Shown here: piece by piece, positions 12,627 through 24,741 of the stretch
Position numbering within the stretch: position 1 is the stretch's first letter
Layout of the letters: each line of letters opens with the position of its first letter
Assembly: GCA_000231825.2 (NCBI GenBank)
Contig: JH720302.1
Location: 767,258-831,257, forward strand
Length of the DNA stretch: 64,000 bases
Source of the DNA: Tetrahymena elliotti 4EA
Taxonomy: Eukaryota; Ciliophora; Oligohymenophorea; Hymenostomatida; Tetrahymenidae
Direction: 5' to 3'
Notes under the pieces: generated by a model
What the model was told of the DNA's origin: nothing
What the model saw: only the letters and a program-made list of their open reading frames with translations
The model's database searches: none
Made by a program: the position numbers and the translations under genes

Positions 12627-13637
12627 TTGCTGCAATGATATTGTTTGTTTAGCTATGTTATTAATGAATTAATTATGCTTTTGTTTTTAAGAAATATTAT
12701 TGATTAAATATGATTTTTGATTTTCTCTGTTATCTTTTTTATAAATAACTTATTCATTAATAATCAAGAAAAATAAATAATTCAAAAACAAAACATCTTT
12801 TTATTTTTTATAGTTTGGATTTTAAAAATTTTCAAAAATTAAAGTAAAATAATAATACTAAATATCTACAAATCAATTCTTTATTCATTTATCTTTAAGC
12901 GCTTTCAAGCCATCAGCCAATAAACAAACATAATACATCACATATTTAAGTTTTATAGCAACTAAATAAAAAAACATGATAAACGATTTGATCATAATCA
13001 AAATTTCAAATTAAAATAATATTTTAAAAAACCAATCATTCTTTGGCTTTACAAATAAAAACAAATTTTTAAAGCAGCATAATTTCTTTTAATTTTCCAA
13101 ATCAGCTCCCATTAAAAATAGATAGTGAAAACAATATCATTTAAAACTAATAAAAACTGACAAAATTCAATATGTTTTCTTCTATATTTTTTATTAAGTT
13201 TTAAAACACTTTTCAATTTAAAATTAAAATTAATTCATTTTTCTGTTTAGTCTGCATACTTATTTTTAGGATTCATTCATCTGTTATCATTTTTTATTTT
13301 TGATTATGTAGTTACCAACACCTTTGAAAAATCTTTATCAAAAAAGAATTCATATTTAAAAACCAGAAATTTCTATTGAAAATGAAATTGTATTCAAATA
13401 ATGAAAGACTAAATTATGTTACAAATAAACTAATAATCCTATTTAAAAATGAATGAATAAAAAATAAAAATATCACTTTATTTATTTTATCATAATATTT
13501 GCTATTGATACTGATAATTCAATTAAGTTTTTTATTGTGCTTTTATAATTTTTCAAGAAAATTTAAAGAATAAATACAAGATTTATTTTATATAATTTTG
13601 AATTCATTTATATATATATACAATTACTTTAATTATT
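12627..13637. other. Intergenic, AT-rich
   Basis: No gene recognised. It holds the IFT81 5' flank and the 3' flank of the J-protein gene. Confidence 0.5.
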
Positions 13638-14814
13638 TCATTTCTTTTTCTAAACTTTTGAAGATTTTTTACTCGAAGATAAGTCAGTTTTTTTTGTTTT
13701 TTTGCTAGACAAACCTCCATACTTTTCAGCTAAAGAATCTAAAAAGCTTAAAGCATCTCCCTTCTTTGCTAATATTTGTTAAGCTAAATCTTTGAGTCCA
13801 TTTTATTGCTCCTCAAATCCTTCTTCTTCATCTTCTTCTAACAAAATAATTTTACTTTTTGTCTTAGCAAAGGCTTTAGTCTTTTTTAATTTATTAGCCT
13901 TAAAGAGCTCTTCATATTTTTCAAGGAATCTATCAACATCTTCATTTCTACTCAATGGAATACACTCAAGGATAGTTGTGAGATCACCATCATTTCTATA
14001 ATTAAAAATTAAGATTTTATCTCAAAAAAACTTTTAAAAATGAATGAATGAAGTTTTACTCATTATAGAAGTTAATAAGGTCTTCTTCTTCCATGTCTGA
14101 ACCTCTATATTTCTTTTCAAACTCTACAATATCCTCTTTTTCTATTTTTTTGTAAATTTCTCTGTAAAAATTGTAAGCTGATTCAAATGCATGCTGATTA
14201 AAATCTTCTCCATATGATCCTAATTTAATTAAAAATAGTTACTTAGCAAGCTATTTTAATAGATTTTGCTGATTTTTTCTTTAAATGATTTAATTTGTTT
14301 GTTATTTGTTACCAGTTTCATCATAAACTTTCTTCTTTTCTGGGTCGCTCAAAATGTTGTAGGCTTCTACTATCTTTTAGAATTTCTCCTTAGCCTAAGG
14401 ATCATCTTTATTTTTATCAGGGTGGATTTTAAGAGCCAATTTTTTATATGCTTTTTTCTTAATTTTACAAAAATTAATTAATAAAGACCATATTGAATAT
14501 ATAATAATTACTATTAATTCAATAGTAGCATCCTTTTCTACATCTAATAAATCATAAAGAGTTATCTTTTTTCCAGAATCTTCGTTCTTGCCATTTTTAC
14601 CTTAATCTTCTTCCTCTTCTTCATCGTCTTCCCAATTTCCATCATCATTACCTTCTTATTCATCATCATTTTCATCAAATTGATCTTCTACTTCTTCTTC
14701 CTATTCATCTTCGAGATCTTTATTCTGCTTTTTTGTTGCTTTAGACTACTTCTTTTCAGCCTGTTTTGTCTGCTTAGATTAGTCTTTACTGCTATTTTTA
14801 GAGAGCCTTCCCAT
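13638..14814 (-). CDS. DNAJC9-type J-domain protein
   Basis: J-domain co-chaperone that should stimulate an Hsp70. The DNAJC9 family is nuclear and known in animals as a histone H3-H4 chaperone. The N-terminus (MGRLSKNSSKDQSKQ) is basic, then strongly acidic (runs of E and D). A J domain follows with ITLYDLLDVEKDATI and the intact HPD motif in KKLALKIHPDKNKDDPQAKE, then KFQKIVEAYNILSDPEKKKV. After the J domain come the DNAJC9-like helical blocks YNFYREIYKKIEKEDIVEFE and EEDLINFY, a segment LTTILECIPLSRNEDVDRFL, and a C-terminal FLDSLAEKYGG with a lysine/serine-rich tail to TGA at 13638. Several short introns lie near 13996-14060, 14218-14310 and 14465-14520. The acidic N-terminal stretch is longer than usual for the family and could help histone binding (inference). 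Confidence 0.87.
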
Positions 14815-15552
14815 GATGTGAACTAATAAGCTACAAATCAAATTTTTTTAATTGTTGTTAAAGATATTATATTTATATTTGACAAATCAATTAACTATTG
14901 GTTTTTAGTTTGCTCAGATTTAAAGATTAGCAATACATAATAAATAAACAAAAAAGCATTTAAACCGCTAATTTTTGATAAGATACAAATTTTTAAGCAC
15001 TAAATTAACAAAAAAAAACCCTCCTATGTGAATATTTTCTAAATAATGCCCTCCTATAATAATAATACCTTTATATTTATTTCAAATGAAAAAATTTTAC
15101 AATACTGTGAAATGAGCAATTCAAAGAAAATAAAATGATTGTGAGTTGAAATAAGTTTTTTATTCATAAAAATAATTCATTACTTCTTTTGTTTTTTAAC
15201 AATTAAAATATTTTTTAACTCTCTTTTTCTTTTAATAGCATACTTCCTGAATAGATTCTTACATAAAAGAAATATTTTACATAAATATGTTGACATGAGA
15301 TATTTTTTCATAGAAAATGAACTTTTTTAGTTTATCGTATTGAAAAATATTTAATAAATTTCTATTGTTTTTAAATATTTAAAATAAGCATGAAATTATT
15401 ATCTGTTTAAGTTTATAAATAATTAATTACCTCATATTAATCTATCTATTAATAATTAAACATAAATTATTTCTTTTTTCACCTTTATAATCAAAAAAGA
15501 AAAATTTAACCTTTTATAAATAGTTTGAAAGAAAAATTTTACAATAATATTA
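14815..15552. other. Intergenic, AT-rich
   Basis: No gene seen. Two CCCTCCTAT copies occur about 30 nt apart near 15018-15058. Confidence 0.5.
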
Positions 15553-17253
15553 TCATATAAAATTGAGTTTTAGTTTTTCTGAATGAAAAAATAATTATTT
15601 AATTTCTTTTCTTTTTTAGTAATTTAACATATATAATTTAACTCCATTTTTCTTTTCCCACTCCTTTTCAAAATCTTTCATTTATTGATCTTATTTCTAC
15701 TCATCAATAGATTTACTTCTCTTCACACTTACAATCTCTGATTTTCTTTTATTCGAAACTGCTAATGCACTGTTATCTAAAGCAATACTTTTTCTTGGTT
15801 TACTTACATTCAAAGATTAATGTCTTCTGTATTAAGAAGGGAAGTTATTATCATCTTGTATTTCCAACTTATGCTTATTCACTCTAGTTCTCTAAGATAC
15901 TTATAAATTTTCATCATTCTTTGGATAAATCTTTAACTGAATTATGCTAGAATCTTCTCTTGAATGACTTGACAAGACAGGAGTAGAGCTCTTTTATTTT
16001 AACTTGCTTTCATCTTAAGCAGCAGCATATTTATTAGGTGTGATAAGTATTTGATTATTTATTTAGTTATCTATTTAATTGAAGATTTTTATTTTACCAG
16101 AGTCTCTTCTATCATATTAGTTTACTGCATGATTTACTTCTTCTAACATTTTATTTTAGATCTAGGGGCTTTTTTAGCTTGGTATCGTCTCTTAGCCCAT
16201 TTAAACAGTGCTTTTATTTTAAAAAAGAGAGTCATTAATTTAATTATTATCTAAGTTGCAGCATAAGTTGCTATTCTAATTATTATTTTAAGTTAATTCT
16301 ACCTTATCTTCTTCTTCTTCTTTCTACTATTTTAAAGAGTATTTGCTTTCTGCCTTACTTGATGGACATTCTTCCATAATAGTTGAACTCTTCTCTTTAT
16401 CTTTCTTAGCTTAACTGATACTTTTTTTAGTTTATTAAAGAAAAGCAGCTTAGATGGTATCAGCATCTGATTTATTTTCATTAATCACTTCTAATCTGGA
16501 ATCAATAGAACCTTTTGTTTTTGTTTCTTATGTGTTCTAATTTGACTTTTATTCATATTCGACAATCATTTTTTATCCATTTTTATTTAATTATTTGCTC
16601 AAGTTTTGCTCAGCTTTAACTTACTTATTGCTTTTTATTGCAGCAGGAATTTCTTGGAAAGATTTAACATCTTGGCTATTTGATTTTGATCTGGTTACTC
16701 TTTTAACTTAGCTACTACTACGACTCTAAGAACTTATCCTGCTTTTTCTCTCTGGAATACTTTTCATTTAATTTGAAATATTCAAAGTATCATCTTTAGA
16801 ATTTCTTCTAAATTTAAATTAAGCATTCACACTTTCCTTATTGTTTTTTTCTGTATAATTGTTGGATTATCTTTTTATTTATTTTGATTGCTGCTTCTTA
16901 GGCTATTATTATTATTATACAGCTTCGATCTTTTACTAATACTCATCAGTACTTATTTGTTTTCTCTTTTTAATCTTGGGTAATTAATCACCTTTTGATC
17001 TTACAATAGGAAACATCTTATTTTCTAATTAATCTTTTGAACTTTTTTTCCCCCTTGACTTTTAACTCTTATTTTAGTAGTGGTCCTCATGATAAACTAA
17101 AAACCATTAATCCAGCTCATTTTTCTCATTAATTTTTGTTTCCAAAGGATTATAATAATTCATGTCTTTATTAGGCAGAAATTCAGAATATGTAGGCGCA
17201 TCAAAAACAAAATCAAATGTCTGTTGTATATTTTTCTTATCCATTTAGGCCAT
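15553..17253 (-). CDS. TPX2-like protein, low-complexity, with putative Aurora-binding N-terminus
   Basis: A single open frame of 566 residues under the ciliate code. The start MAQMDKKNIQQTFDFVFDAP is followed by TYSEFL and, about 25 residues later, ELDQWF. This order (aromatic-x-aromatic-DAP-F, then D-x-W-F) resembles the N-terminal segment of vertebrate TPX2 that wraps around and activates Aurora A kinase (DAPSDFINF...SWF). The rest is disordered: rich in Lys, Ser, Gln and Asn, with many basic patches (KIKKRKQIS, RVTRSKSNS, NKRKSEIVSVKRSK) and a helical, charged C-terminus (MKDFEKEWEKKNGVKLYM). A clear C-terminal TPX2 microtubule/Eg5-binding domain was not recognised, so the assignment rests on the N-terminus. 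Serines next to basic residues suggest phospho-regulation. If correct, it would be a spindle or nuclear microtubule protein. Alternatively an unrelated disordered nuclear protein. Confidence 0.55.
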
Positions 17254-19779
17254 TTATTCAATATTATTACCTGTTAAAATGATACACTATTCGTAATTTT
17301 TATAATATTTAATTTTTTGATTTCTAATTTTTGAAATTAAAATTAAAAATTTGCGCGTTTATACCAAAATCAGTCAGATTCACATAATAATAACAATAAA
17401 AATTTTTAATAGCAAGTAGCTAGCTAAACTTAATGCTTTCTTCTTAGCTAATTAAAATTGTTAATTCATATTTAGTAGAATATCTAATATATAGGTTATA
17501 TACAATTATGTTAATATATATATCACTTCAATTTTATAAGTAATTGTATAGATCATTGGTTAAAGTAATCTCCAAGCAAAAAATTACTTAAAAAAATTTG
17601 CTTAAAAAATTTGAAAACATTTATTTTCTGAAAAGAAGAAAAAATGAATATTTAATTATAATTTCTTCATTAATTAGAGTAAATTTAGTAATAATACAAA
17701 TTTTGTATTTTTATTCTAAAAATGCAGATTTGTGATTATTTTGTAAAACACACATTATTAATAAAAGATGAATAATAATTTTAATTAGAATTATTTATTT
17801 GAGTAAGTAATTAAATACCTTTTGAGTGACTTTTTCAAAATAAAGCTTTTAAATAAAAAAAATAACATTTTAAAATAGTAATAATATCTTTCAATCATTT
17901 TTCATAATTTTTTGAGTTAAATTGAAGAGATAAAAACAAGTTTCATTTAAAAACAAAAATGTGATTGCCATAAATAAATTTTTTGCTCACTAACTAACTT
18001 TTTATAAAAATCTAACACAAGCTAGTAATAGTTTTGTTGAATTAAACAGAATTTTAACTTAAATAAATATCTAAAATAGAATCATATATTTTCTTAGATT
18101 ATCTACTGGTTTATTATTATTATACTTTTTCAAAACTACCAAATTGTAAATTTTTAGATTCTTCATTTTGATAAAAAAAAAGAAAAGCAGCTTACTGCTT
18201 CAGAAAACATCGTCTGAATTTAAAGTAATTTATTATCAACCAGCTGCTGTTGATTATCAAATTTGTATTTATTTTTTAGTAATCAATTAATTTTTAGTTC
18301 ATTTAATATTAAATTTTTTTAGTAAATATATTTTCAAAAAAAGAAAGGCTTTTTGTTGATAAATTTTGAATCCATATCTAAAAATAAGTTAGTATCGACC
18401 TTTACAAATGTATTTAGTAAGTAATTTTAATTTATTATTTTTGAATATAAGAATTCAATTATTATATTAATTACTTTCATTTTTGTAATAAATAAAATTA
18501 GAAACATACTAACTAATATCTTTAACTAATTAATTAACTTGCTTTTTTTTTGGGCTTACAATTATTTTTACAATTAAGTTTTTTTTTGATTTGGTTCAGT
18601 TATTTTATGTAAAATAATTAGAATTTAAAAATGAATTTTTTTATAAAAACAGTTTAAAAATAAAAACAAATAAGCAAATACTTAAATTAATTTATTTAAA
18701 GAAGCTTTAGCTTCACAAGCTATTATTTTAGTAAGAATGGTTTGTATTTAAAAAGTTTCCTTATAATTTAAATTTTTTTTTAATTTTCAAGAATTATAAC
18801 TAATTTGGAATAGAATACTAACTACCCTGATCTGATCTTAATAACTTAGAATTTTAGTTAATTTTAATAAAAAAGAAGCCCGCCCCTCCCTTCAATTTAG
18901 TTATTTTATCACATGTAATTAGGATTTTTAAAAAAATATTCATTTACCTTGTTATCTTATCTAGATAATATAATTGGAACTATAAAAATATTACTCATTC
19001 GTCTTCTTATTTTTTGATACAATAATAACTCAAATGAAAATAAATCAATAATTTTATGTATTTGCTGTAATAATACAATATTCACTTATAGTTTCTTATT
19101 TAAAAGTCCAATAAATTTCTTATCAAAAGAAGCTTTCATTTTAAATTCTAGAAAGCTTCTTATATAAATAACATTTTAGTGAGAGATCAAAGAACAAAGT
19201 TAATATCAAGAAAACAATATAATATAATATAAAGAATATAAAATCAATTGCAAATAATAAGGTAAATAAATATATTTTAGTAAAATTATTGTTTCAATTT
19301 ATTATAAAATATTGCATAAAATAATTTGATGGTGGATATTAAATGGGTGGGTGGATGGATGGGTTGATTACTTTTGTTATGTTTTAAACAAATAATTTAA
19401 GTTTTAGAAAATGAAAAAATAATAGAGTCTTTCTCTCTATCTCTCACACTCAAGTTATCAATAAATCAGTCAATTATTTAAGTTTTCTTCTTTACTGACT
19501 CATTTTTTTAAAAATTAAAAAGTTAGTAAACTAGTGAGTTGGTTGGTTTAAATTTAGATAATTTAACTAAAATCAAGATTAATAACATAGCCACCTTCCT
19601 AACCATAACCAGTGAAACGAGATTAAATATTTTTTATTAGGTATTGGTTGACAAAGAAGCCTTTCTATTTCTAATTAGAGTTAGTTAAGAAAGTACATTA
19701 TAATTTGTCTGATTAATTTTATTTTGATTTAAATAGAATCTCATAATTTAATGCTAGACCAATGATGGATATGAGTTGT
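17254..19779. other. Long intergenic region with simple-sequence tracts
   Basis: No supportable gene. GGGTGGGTGGATGGATGGG lies near 19344-19362 and a CT-rich run near 19428-19450. An open frame on the - strand near 19550-19740 (containing SRFTGYGQEGGYVINLDFS) is discussed as a finding, but is too weak to call. Confidence 0.45.
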
Positions 19780-20826
19780 TCAGAATATTTAATTGATGCA
19801 GTTGAAACACACTTACTTTTTAATGTGTCTACCTGACTATTAAGGAGATAGTAGCTACTTTTAATGAGAATTTTTGAGAATACTTTTAGATAAAGGTAAA
19901 GAGAGCTATCTCTATTTATCTAGACTTTATTCGTTAGAGAAGATAGACTAGTTGTCAGATTTAGGGGAATATCCCTTTTCGCTTTCCTGGCTACCAATAA
20001 ATTATATTGAAGATTGAGTGCGTTGATGACTTGGAGACTTCATAAATGAGAAAATTGCTTAAGGTTTTTCATTAGATGATTTAACTTATAAAACTTATTT
20101 ATTTTAGTATTATTATTCTACTTAATCTTTACTAGCATCAGCTTACCATTACTCTACATCTCTTTGATTCTTATTTATATCTTGTAAATCACTAATTGAA
20201 AATGGTTTAGGGGTTGGTGGAAGTTATTTTACAAGATTTGAATTTTCATTTTACTAACTAGCAGCTTAATCAATAGCAATTGATTAGCTATTGCTTTTAA
20301 TCAGCTTCCTTTTTTTATTTGATGAACGCTGAATGTTATTAGGTGATTAATTACTTTCAAAGTTTTGAACTTCAGCTGGACGATTATTATCTTTTTAAAT
20401 TATTATTTATTAGTTATTAAAATCTACTGAATCACTTGCTTTGATTATTCTTCTTCTCCTTCTTCCTACTCTATTTACATTTTCTGGGGTTTGCTACTAC
20501 TATGCAGTAGTATTTATCTGTAGTTCTGGACTGTTAGATTCACTATAGGATATCAAATTTGAATTTTCTTTTTTATATGCATTTATTATCCTGTTAGTGT
20601 TGTTATCAATTTATCCTAAAATCCATCTACTTGAATTATCTAGAGAGTTTATTTTTTAGGCAGAAAATATGTTTGTTTATTTGTTTGGATTAAATAATGA
20701 GCCTGTTAAAAATGCTGGTTAAGATAAAAATTTATTCTTGAGAGAAACTAAGCTCAGAGTCATAGGATTGATGTCAGCACTATTAGTATATTTAATGCTA
20801 TCAAGTACGTTGAGTTTTGGAAGCAT
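19780..20826 (-). CDS. PP1-docking-motif disordered protein, member C
   Basis: One uninterrupted frame of 348 residues, from ATG at 20826 to TGA at 19780-19782. It begins MLPKLNVLDSIKYTNSADIN and shares with the two downstream paralogs the SLKNK block near residue 28, an Arg/Lys cluster (VGRRRRRIIKAS) and the C-terminal module. That module has SILK at residues 315-318 and KQVCF at about 337-341, seven residues before the stop. SILK and RVxF motifs are short docking sites for the catalytic subunit of protein phosphatase 1 and often occur in this order, so the protein is probably a PP1 regulator or substrate. No folded domain is recognisable; the body is Asn/Gln/Ser-rich. The motif here (QVCF after Lys) is the least canonical of the three. 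The first 130 codons were copied in a tandem duplication, leaving the pseudogene at 27475-27855. Confidence 0.72.
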
Positions 20827-23800
20827 ACAAAAAATGTTTATTTTTTAAATAAGAATTGTGTTTTTATCTTTTTTATTTGAGTTAATTATTATCACAATTT
20901 ATTTTTTAATCCCGATTCCTTGTTTTAAGAATTGCTTAGCAGTAATAGTTCTTAATAATACAAATTATACAAAATTAAAATCCTTATTATCCTAAAAGCC
21001 AGCTAGCTATCTAGCTTGGGAAACTCTCATTAAAAAACTATTTAAAAACTAGAAATATCTTTAATAACTAATATATCCTGACAATAATTAAATCATTACC
21101 TAATAATAATCTAAATCAGATTCATTTTTTTTGTTATTTAAGATTTTAAAAAAGAGAGAGATTTCTTATATGTTTTAATTATAAAATTATATAAAATTAA
21201 ATTCCTAATTATTCCAAAAGCCAGCCATGAATGATATATTGTCTTTAAAAACTAAAATGCTTTTGATAGCCATTTTGGTTTTTTGATAACAATAAAATAA
21301 TTTTCTAAATCAGATTCATTTATTGTAATTGTTTAATGTTAAAAAAAAAGATTACATGTATTTCTTTTTGAATTTATACCTTCATAACTCAATAGAATTC
21401 AATAGTCAAAATGCTGGTTTATTTTTCTGATTTATTACTTTTTAATTCAAAATTTTATTTTGAATTATGAGTAAAGCAATGTTTTCATAATCTTTTTAAA
21501 ATGTTAAAAATAAAAATAATAATTTGTTTGTTTAGCCTTTCTTTCTTGCCAAATTTGCAAAATCATCATAAGACTGACTGACTGACTACCTTATGTTTTA
21601 AAATATTTTAAATTTTCCTCAAAAACTTTAGAAAGAAAAAAAGACTAAACAAAAAAAGCAATCTAAGTAAAATTATAATTTTAAAAAAAGTTTGTAATAG
21701 CTGTTTTACTGATCTTATTTTCTTTAAATCGATTTCTACCTTTTCTCATTTGAAAAGGTTTTTCTATAAATGGTTCTGTATTATTTTGAAATTTAATATT
21801 TTGAATAAAAAAATCAGTTGTAATTAATTAAAATACTATTATATTATTTATTTTTTTATAACCCACTATTACTATTTTTTTTATTCTGTCTTATAAATAC
21901 AATAATAACAGAATTTTCTCTCTTTTTCTAAATTTTTATATGAAATTATTCAATACTGTGCATAATTTATCTTTTCAAGTTGTGGCTATTAGATTATTCA
22001 TAAAAATAAATATTTTTTAATTGGAAAATTATTATAAGTAGCTAATAGTACTTCTCTAAATGGAAATTATGTTTTACCTTTAAATATTTTTAGTGTATTT
22101 TTTAAGAATAATTTACTCCTCTTATTAATTAACAAAGTTTCGATTGAAATATTCCCATGAAATTTCTTCTTTTAATCTAAAAAAAATAAGTTAAATTAAG
22201 CTGTTTACAACAAAAGCAACAAATACAGCAACAACATAAAAGCCAAATTTCAATCATGAAATTTTAATTAAAATAACTTAAACTAAAGAATACTTTTTAA
22301 TTACAATAAAAAAAAATTTTGATTTGTAAATAATTGCAAAAGCTACGATATAAAAATAAAATTTAATTCACAGAGAATAAAAGAATAATGAAGGAAGATT
22401 TTTTTTACTACAAAAAAAAAATTAGTTCATAACAAATTATAGAATACACTTGAATCAAATCTTACCCATAATTCCTTCAAATTAAGTTACAAATTTTCAA
22501 TTATTTAAAAGAAAATCTTTTCATAATAATTTATAAAACTATTAAAAATAAAACCCAAAATATATATCAAATTTTGGAAAGATATTACAGTATATATTAA
22601 GGTTAACATTAAAATAATTTATTATTAGTCTTTTTTTAATGAATGTTAATTAACCATAATTTTATGTTCCTAAATATCATAAAAAAATAATAATTCATTT
22701 CTTTAGATGAATCTTACAAATTTTTCTAGTACTAATGATAATAATAACTGATAGTTAGTAATCGGCTATTTGATTAAAAAAAAGAAAACATTTGATTCAC
22801 AAAATTCAGGAATAAATTATCCCGTGAACAAAGGTATTTTTCTATTAGAAAATTTATGAATAAAAAAGTGAAAAAAAAATCTATTTAGAATTCAATACTG
22901 CTCTTATTGAAAAAAATGTTTTTAAAATAAAGAAAAAAACAACTTTGCATAAAATTATATTTTGTTACTTCAGCAATTTACCTGTAATAATAAATCTTGA
23001 ATAATAGTCTAGTTTTCTTACTGGTTTTTAGTTTTCTAGTAAGATTCAATCTTTGTCTTGCTCTAATTAAAATAGAATGTTTAAAATAGATATATATCAG
23101 TAAAATTTTTTGATTTATTCAAATGTATTGATTAATCTGGACAAATGAATCTATTCCATATTTACACATTAAGAATATGGAATTTACAAGTTTATTAGCT
23201 ATCTGAATATCATTTAATTTAATTTTGATATGTAAATGCAACTAAAAGTAGCGCTCATGTTATTAATCTTTTCATGTTAGTATAGAATAAAAGAAAATAT
23301 TTATTTAGTCTAAATACCCATTGTTAAGGTCTGTAAACAAAAGTGAAAAACCAATTAAAAACTAAAATCAATTAGTTTAATTTCACCACAAATAACCTTC
23401 TTTCTATTAATCAATAAATAAAAACTCATACCCATCTAAAATATAGAAAATCCATTCAATTTTTTTTTTTTAATTCTATCTTGCTGTTCCATATTAAGAT
23501 AAATTTCTATCTAATATCATGTAATAAAAAGATGTTTTTTTCCATTTTAAATTGAAAATTTGGATTCCGTATTTTTGAAGGAATAATTGATATATAAAAA
23601 CTTTAAATTTTTAGTGTCTGACTAACTTTGGTGGGGGGAGGTCGCGGACAGGTACAGCATGAACTCAGCTAGTACTCTATTTACAATATTTCTTATTGAG
23701 TGCTATACACGATTCCTTCCAGCCCATTAGCACCTGTTGGCGACCCCCCCCATTTTGGTTGGTATACTTGATGTTACTCATTAAGCTCGATTGCTCTCTC

Positions 23801-24741
23801 ATTCATTAAATTATTATTTGTTATTTTCAGATTTAATTCAAATTAAAATTTTTTTCTATGGTTATTGGAATTTAAATGTTAGTGATGAAGTATAATATTT
23901 TGAATCTGCCTGTAATTGTGTTAAAATAAAGAAAGAATAAATTTTTCTATTTAACAAATCAAAAATATTATTCAAATATGGATACTGACTGATAATTTAT
24001 TTTTACTAAACAAAATTGTTTGGAGAAATATTCCATAATTTCTATTTTTTTATTTTAGTTTAAAATATTTTTGGGAAAGTTTTAAACTTAATAAAAACTT
24101 AAAGTAGTAATTGTAAAAAGATGAAAATGCATGATGAAATTACAATAGGGCACATTAAATTGATGTAAATATTATAACTTGATTGATAAATATCTAAAAA
24201 TAGATATGTCAAAATTATGGCAAACTAAATAGTTTTTTTCAAAATATGACTTAGTTTAAAATAAAGTGGATTTTACTTGTAATAAATTTAAAATAATAAA
24301 AACCATACATTTTTTTTGACCATATTCAAGCTCTAATTTAGCTAACAAAAATAAATATTTGTTTAAATCATAAAACAAGGAAGAATTCAAAAAAGTTAAG
24401 GTTTGTTTGGTAAAATAGTTTAAGGAAAATAAAATGAGAGATACTTACTCAAAATAAAAAAGAGGATTTACTTACTTTTTTGTATTCATAAAAAGTTGAT
24501 TTTTAGAATAAAAGCAAAATCATTTTTACTTGATTAAAATTGTATTGTATTTATTAACTTACTTATTTTAATATTCTTACATTTTTTTCTTGTTGTTTGT
24601 TAATTTTTTTTTAGTTTTATGAGAATTAATAAATATTGTTATTTTTATAATATTTGCAAAACTTATCTTTGTTTCTTTTTATTGACTACTTTCCTCTTAT
24701 GTGTTTGTTCATTTGTTGATTTGTTTGTTTTTTTTACAAAG
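20827..24741. other. Spacer between members C and A
   Basis: Noncoding as far as I can see, but its order of short motifs is conserved in 27856-31092. A motif of about 45 nt ending in CCAAAAGCCAGC-like sequence occurs twice here (about 20961-21005 and 21181-21229) and once in the other copy (about 27985-28033). A GC-rich island at 23631-23756 is listed separately. Confidence 0.55.
23631..23756 (+). ncRNA. Candidate orphan structured RNA (GC-rich stem-loop) or small inverted-repeat element
   Basis: About 125 nt at roughly half GC inside DNA that is mostly A and T. The ends pair: GGTCGC (23640-23645) with GCGACC (23740-23745), flanked by a G-run (23633-23638) opposite a C-run (23746-23751), and ACAGGT (23648-23653) with ACCTGT (23732-23737). 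An inner hairpin pairs TAGTACTC (23670-23677) with GAGTGCTA (23698-23705), including one G-U pair. A large asymmetric internal loop lies between the two stems. TATATAAAAA at 23591-23600 is about 31-40 nt upstream and TTTT at 23753-23756 follows, compatible with a polymerase III type-3 gene on the + strand. Both signals are common by chance in this DNA. It does not match 5S rRNA, tRNA or telomerase RNA as I know them. It is absent from the second copy of the duplicated block. An inserted mobile fragment is the main alternative. Confidence 0.45.

Noticed and set aside
19536..19550. Near match on the - strand to the Tetrahymena chromosome-breakage sequence (TAAACCAACC present)
   Set aside because: The last five bases (AACTC) differ from the consensus TCTTT, including the positions normally C, and no telomere lies nearby. 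Treated as chance.
23741..23764. Second partial breakage-like core (TATACCAACC on the - strand) beside the GC-rich island
   Set aside because: Only the core matches, and part of it overlaps the C-run of the stem-loop.
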